DNA from: Plakobranchus ocellatus | Lineage: Eukaryota; Mollusca; Gastropoda; Plakobranchidae | Length of the DNA stretch: 21,960 nt | Direction of reading: 5' to 3' | Assembly: GCA_019648995.1 (NCBI GenBank) | Contig: BLXT01006217.1 | Location: 8,872 to 30,831, forward strand | Shown: positions 19,201-21,960 of the stretch, one piece after another | Numbering within the stretch: the stretch's first letter is position 1 | Layout: each line of letters begins with the position of its first letter | Translations under genes and position numbers: made by a program | The notes under the pieces: generated by a model | Told to the model about the DNA's origin: nothing | Databases searched by the model: none | What the model saw: the letters and a program-made list of their open reading frames with translations, nothing else

Positions 19201-21548
19201 AATGGCAGTGTCTTAATCTTTGTTTAGAGTATTGATTGGCTCTATAGCACTTGGTAGAAGTTGAAAAAAAGGCATAGATTTCACTTAGTATACTTTCATG
19301 TTATTTGCAAAGGATTTCTTCCTTCAAAATGATAGTGGCTATTTAAAACACTTTCATGCTTTCTTCTCTAAAATTTGTAATTGCAATTCTTTTAAATGTT
19401 TATGTTAAATAGTTTAGTTGACAATTTTAAACGATACCTCTTTTTATTCTGTACTGCATCTTGTGTTTTTTTTTCATTTGTTTTCGTGTGTTAATAGTTT
19501 AATTTAATCTCTAATTTACTTTTTCTCTTTCACCCAAATGTATCTGCGTGCTCTTAATGGTTTACTGCTTGCAGCTTGGATGGAACTCTCACCCAGCCAG
19601 AATTGTTAACTTTGATGACTGCAGGGTGCCAGTGACAAATCTTGTAGGAGAAGAGGGACAAGGGTTTAGCATTGCCATGAAAGGGCTCAATAGTGGTCGT
19701 ATCTATGTTGGTAAGGCTAGAGTGCTGTTTTTGACTGATCATTTGTTTTTGTTTATGAACTCAAAATGGCTTCTGTAAACTTCAAAAGTACACTTATGAT
19801 GATTTGATAATTTTTGGGCTACATTTTTAAATAAAATACATAAACTAGGACTATTGTCTATAACTCTGGCATCTCCAGACATGGATTATCCCTTTTTTCA
19901 ACTAGATTGCATTTTATATACATATAATTAAAAACTAGCCTTCAACTCTGACTTGGAGTGTGGATCTTTCATAATTCAATGGATTTAATTTAACAAAACC
20001 TCCCAATAGAATCGTAAACATATAAAGTGTGTTTTTTTTTTGTTGTTGTTTAATCAGGAAATTGAGCAGTCTCGATTAGAAGGTTCTAACATTTTTTTTT
20101 CTTTTGTCTCAAGCTTCCAGTTCCATGGGTGCAGCATATGCAGCACTAGAACAAGCTAGGGATTATATGAAAATAAGAAAACAGTTTGGAAAGTCTTTAG
20201 AAAATTTTCAGGTGAGGTAAATTTAGTATCAGAACTTTTTTCTTTTGCAATTTTGATTTGGCAACCCCCCAGACTTAATTCTGCCTCAGTGCTTTTTTGG
20301 CCTACACAAATGATGAGGTTATTTATTAATTTGTGCTGTCAGTAAATAGACTTAACTCTTAGTGTCCGGCTCGCCACATGAGGTGGCGGGGAGCTGGTAC
20401 CAAAAGGACGGCTCGACACATGAGGTGGCGGGAGAGTTTTCTTTATTTAACACCGTATCTAATCCAATCCACTTTTATTTTCAACCATTTCTATTTATAA
20501 AACTCAAATTTATAACCATCAGAAAGCCCATTTATTACTCTTTATTTTGATAGGTAGTATGCTGTTATCAGATAATTAGTACAAAAGTTATTGTACATTA
20601 TATTAGGTCTATGTAGACAACTGCCTCGGCTCTCCATAACACCTCCGTCCAAACGTGGATTTAGGCCCTCGGACACTAAGAGTTAATTCTGCCTCAGTGC
20701 TTTTTTGGCCTACACAAATAATGAGGTTGCTTATTAATTTGTGCTGTCAGTAAAGTGACAATGTGGCCTATTTGTTTTCAGTGCCATTTTCCCAATAATT
20801 TTTATTTCTTTGACTAGCTTTTCCTAACCTTCTGTGTGGAAAGACAAATGTTGGTTGGAGCACATGCTATGCTTGTTTTTTTATATTTAGAAACTTTTTA
20901 CTGCAAACATAAGAACATGTTTGTAAAACATGCACAATAAAAATAATTGTATTTTTTATGCTCATTTTTATTTTTATGATTTGAATTGCAAAAACTTAAA
21001 GTTTATCATTTTTTTTAGTAAGGCTAACCTTGATTTATCAAATCCACTGCAAATTTCAAAATGAATGCATTATGTAAGGCAACCAGAGCATATCAATCAC
21101 AGGTCAGATTTTTGGGCATAATGTATTAGCTTACAAAGTGCACTCAGAGAGAAAAAGAGACATGTCTCCATCCCAATTTTATAGCAAGACAAGCAAGGTT
21201 TTGAGTTTACTTTTCCTGCCTTTTTTGAGACAATTAAGATTTTCAAGATGCTTCTTTTGAAAGGCTTTGCCATTGGTTTGTTGTGATTGCCTTACATATG
21301 TATTCACAAACAGCAAGAGTTTGGTGTACCCCATTTTATTTTAAAATCTTCAAACCGCCCAGTTATTTCTTACTTTTGTTATGGTCTTCCTACAGTATTT
21401 GCAATTCCGTCTAGCAGAGATGGCTACCCAGCTAGTGGCCTCTCGACTCATTGTACGGAATGCAGCTGTGGCCCTGGATAGTCAAGATCCAAATGCTGTG
21501 GCCTTGTGCTCTATGGCTAAGCTGTTTGCCACAGAGGAATGTTTTAAG
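13086..21548 (+). CDS. ACAD8, isobutyryl-CoA dehydrogenase (mitochondrial), nine exons, 3' end off window
   Basis: Exons: 13086-13212, 13464-13564, 13983-14152, 15032-15141, 16308-16384, 17876-18013, 19575-19710, 20114-20211, 21396-21548. They total 1110 nt, 370 codons, with all phases consistent. The enzyme is a FAD flavoprotein of the mitochondrial matrix that oxidises isobutyryl-CoA to methacrylyl-CoA in valine breakdown and passes electrons to ETF (family knowledge). The N-terminus is Arg/Ser-rich and free of acids for about 42 residues, as for a targeting peptide. Then come the helical domain ([30 protein letters not shown]), the beta domain with the acyl-CoA dehydrogenase signature [23 protein letters not shown] and [16 protein letters not shown], and the C-terminal helical domain up to [16 protein letters not shown]. 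Residues match human ACAD8 better than other family members. About 50 residues, with the expected catalytic Glu in the LEGSNE motif, lie beyond 21960. One oddity is Gln for the usual Pro in TEPGxGSD. Confidence 0.96.
13464..13564 (+). CDS. ACAD8 exon 2
   Basis: The acceptor tttttttcggcag ends at 13463 and the donor AAG|gtacaa starts at 13565. The exon encodes [20 protein letters not shown], then [14 protein letters not shown]. It matches the DP-x-GL-x-x-EQ...FAARE-APNM start of the mature human enzyme. It ends in phase 0. Confidence 0.96.
13983..14152 (+). CDS. ACAD8 exon 3
   Basis: The acceptor tttgtgctcag ends at 13982 and the donor AA|gtaaat starts at 14153. It encodes [20 protein letters not shown], then [20 protein letters not shown] and [16 protein letters not shown] plus two bases of an Asn codon. 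This is the helical N-terminal domain, with the FGG-x-GLSR motif typical of the family. Confidence 0.97.
15032..15141 (+). CDS. ACAD8 exon 4 (start of signature motif)
   Basis: The acceptor cttgttctcag ends at 15031 and the donor G|gtaaat starts at 15142. It encodes (N)[20 protein letters not shown], then [16 protein letters not shown] plus one base of a Gly codon. It carries the first half of the acyl-CoA dehydrogenase signature. The usual Pro after TE is Gln (CAA). Confidence 0.97.
16308..16384 (+). CDS. ACAD8 exon 5 (second half of signature)
   Basis: The acceptor tgcttattttcag ends at 16307 and the donor AAG|gtatgg starts at 16385. It encodes (G)[19 protein letters not shown], then IINGSK. 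It completes the [13 protein letters not shown] signature, which binds FAD and substrate in this family. It ends in phase 0. Confidence 0.97.
17876..18013 (+). CDS. ACAD8 exon 6 (beta domain)
   Basis: The acceptor is gttaatcaag (ends 17875) and the donor is AAG|gtgtgg (18014). Its 46 codons include [35 protein letters not shown] and the basic end AKKEKK. It matches human ACAD8 SGAGESD and [16 protein letters not shown] almost residue for residue. It ends in phase 0. Confidence 0.97.
19575..19710 (+). CDS. ACAD8 exon 7
   Basis: The acceptor tactgcttgcag ends at 19574 and the donor G|gtaagg starts at 19711. It encodes [20 protein letters not shown], then [20 protein letters not shown] and GRIYV plus one base. 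The EGQGF...GLN-x-GR motif is characteristic of acyl-CoA dehydrogenases. Confidence 0.97.
20114..20211 (+). CDS. ACAD8 exon 8
   Basis: The acceptor ttttgtctcaag ends at 20113 and the donor CAG|gtgagg starts at 20212. It completes an Ala codon and encodes [20 protein letters not shown], then [12 protein letters not shown]. The R-x-QFGK-x-L motif belongs to the C-terminal helical domain, which contacts FAD across the tetramer in this family. It ends in phase 0. Confidence 0.97.
20275..20351 (+). repeat. 77-bp unit, copy 1 (copy 2 at 20683-20759)
   Basis: Starts TTAATTCTGCCTCAGTGC, contains TTTTTTGGCCTACACAAA and ends GTCAGTAAATAGAC. An equal-length copy with about five differences lies at 20683-20759. 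The two are separated only by the inverted-repeat element at 20356-20682 and one TTAA. Confidence 0.92.
20356..20682. mobile_element. TTAA-flanked MITE (piggyBac-like by target site) in ACAD8 intron 8
   Basis: A 327-bp element is bounded by TTAA on both sides (20352-20355 and 20683-20686). Its ends are CTCTTAGTGTCCG (from 20356) and its inverse CGGACACTAAGAG (to 20682), a perfect 13-bp terminal inverted repeat. TTAA target duplication is the hallmark of piggyBac transposons; the terminal bases here do not start with CCC, so the assignment rests on the target site alone. There is no transposase, so it is non-autonomous. It sits in an intron on neutral ground, away from the splice sites. Confidence 0.8.
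20367..20434. repeat. Direct repeat with hairpins inside the TTAA element
   Basis: Two copies of CGGCTCG(C/A)CACATGAGGTGGCGGG start at 20367 and 20409, a 42-bp period. The first contains the hairpin CGCCAC-ATGAG-GTGGCG; the second copy has CGACAC, which weakens the stem. They lie just inside the left terminal repeat, as subterminal repeats often do. Confidence 0.8.
20683..20759 (+). repeat. 77-bp unit, copy 2
   Basis: Starts TTAATTCTGCCTCAGTGC right after the inverted-repeat element and ends GTCAGTAAAGTGAC. It pairs with copy 1 at 20275-20351. Without the element and one TTAA the two copies would be directly adjacent. Confidence 0.92.
21396..21548 (+). CDS. ACAD8 exon 9
   Basis: The acceptor tggtcttcctacag ends at 21395 and the donor AAG|gtaagg starts at 21549. 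Its 51 codons begin [20 protein letters not shown], continue [20 protein letters not shown] and end [11 protein letters not shown]. It matches human ACAD8 [24 protein letters not shown]...[12 protein letters not shown]. The next exon should start with an I/L-CNQALQ-like peptide and is not in the window. Confidence 0.97.
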
Positions 21549-21960
21549 GTAAGGAAAAAGTTGGGTTTATCCTCTGTAACTGCCTCATATTATATTTGTT
21601 CTCTTCAATATTTCTTGAATCTCTTTTATTGAAACTGAAGCTATAAATCTATGAAGCATCACCAAAGTCAGAAAACTTTTACAAAGATGGGTACAGCTGT
21701 AATAGCTTTCGCTGAATTTTCTGTAAAATTTGTATCACAGGAATTTTATAATTGAAGCTGGCAGTTTATTATGCAGTTGTTCTTTATATAAAGTGGTTCT
21801 CTCGAATGCTTAAAATGCCTATTTCTACTTTTTTTGTTGTTGCTTTTTTTAAATTCCCATAAACCATCCCATTTTATGGTGACACTACAAAATGAAATTT
21901 GAAAATGAAAAAAAAATGCTTTGCTTATTTGGAATTGTTTGAATATTGCAGAGCATTATA
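21549..21960 (+). other. ACAD8 intron 9, runs off window
   Basis: Starts with a consensus donor (gtaagg). It is AT-rich and no exon was recognised. An acceptor-like tattgcag at 21944-21951 is followed by AGCATTATA, which does not give the expected CNQALQ peptide, so the intron probably continues beyond the window. Confidence 0.8.

Larger units (their letters stand above)
14153..19574 (+). other. ACAD8 introns 3-6, nothing else recognised
   Basis: Introns 14153-15031, 15142-16307, 16385-17875 and 18014-19574 are AT-rich with T-tracts. No nested gene, RNA gene or clear transposon was seen on either strand. An acceptor-like tttcattgcag at 18530-18540 is not followed by a useful frame. The TFG N-terminal exons were also looked for here on the minus strand and not found. 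Confidence 0.55.

Noticed and set aside
21944..21960. Possible ACAD8 exon 10 start at the window end
   Set aside because: The bases after the AG give SII, not the conserved CNQALQ peptide expected next. Too few bases to judge.

Overview
This is a stretch of animal nuclear DNA. It is AT-rich, has short exons in long introns with GT/AG borders, poly-T/poly-A tracts, CT microsatellites, small non-autonomous transposons and two runs of N. No bacterial gene layout, rRNA, tRNA or CRISPR array was seen. The two recognisable genes are conserved animal genes. The intron style, the CTAGAT-rich repeat and the dispersed repeats fit a mollusc, perhaps a gastropod, but the taxon is inference only.

Layout. 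Positions 1-2142 hold the 3' flank and probable 3' UTR of a minus-strand gene. Positions 2143-5380 (minus strand) carry four exons for the C-terminal, Pro/Gln/Gly/Tyr-rich half of TFG (Trk-fused gene / TFG-1), a scaffold of ER exit sites. The Gln-rich exon contains in-frame stop codons, so its splice site or base sequence needs checking. Positions 5381-13085 are mostly non-coding: CT-rich tracts, a CTAGAT cluster, a composite inverted-repeat element (8271-8814), a duplicated 50-bp segment and a 288-N gap. Three phase-compatible short exons at 8191-9903 on the plus strand may be a small unrecognised gene; this is a weak prediction. The N-terminal (PB1 and coiled-coil) exons of TFG were not found in this interval.

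Positions 13086-21548 (plus strand) carry nine exons of ACAD8, mitochondrial isobutyryl-CoA dehydrogenase. They give 370 in-frame codons with every splice phase consistent. The last part of the protein, with the expected catalytic glutamate, lies beyond the window. Intron 8 holds a 327-bp TTAA-flanked inverted-repeat element (20356-20682) sitting exactly at the junction of a 77-bp tandem duplication.

TFG (ER export) and ACAD8 (valine breakdown in mitochondria) have no obvious functional link. They lie on opposite strands about 7.7 kb apart, as measured from the TFG exons visible here. The most useful leads are the TFG stop codons and missing 5' half, the possible new small gene, and the two small transposons.
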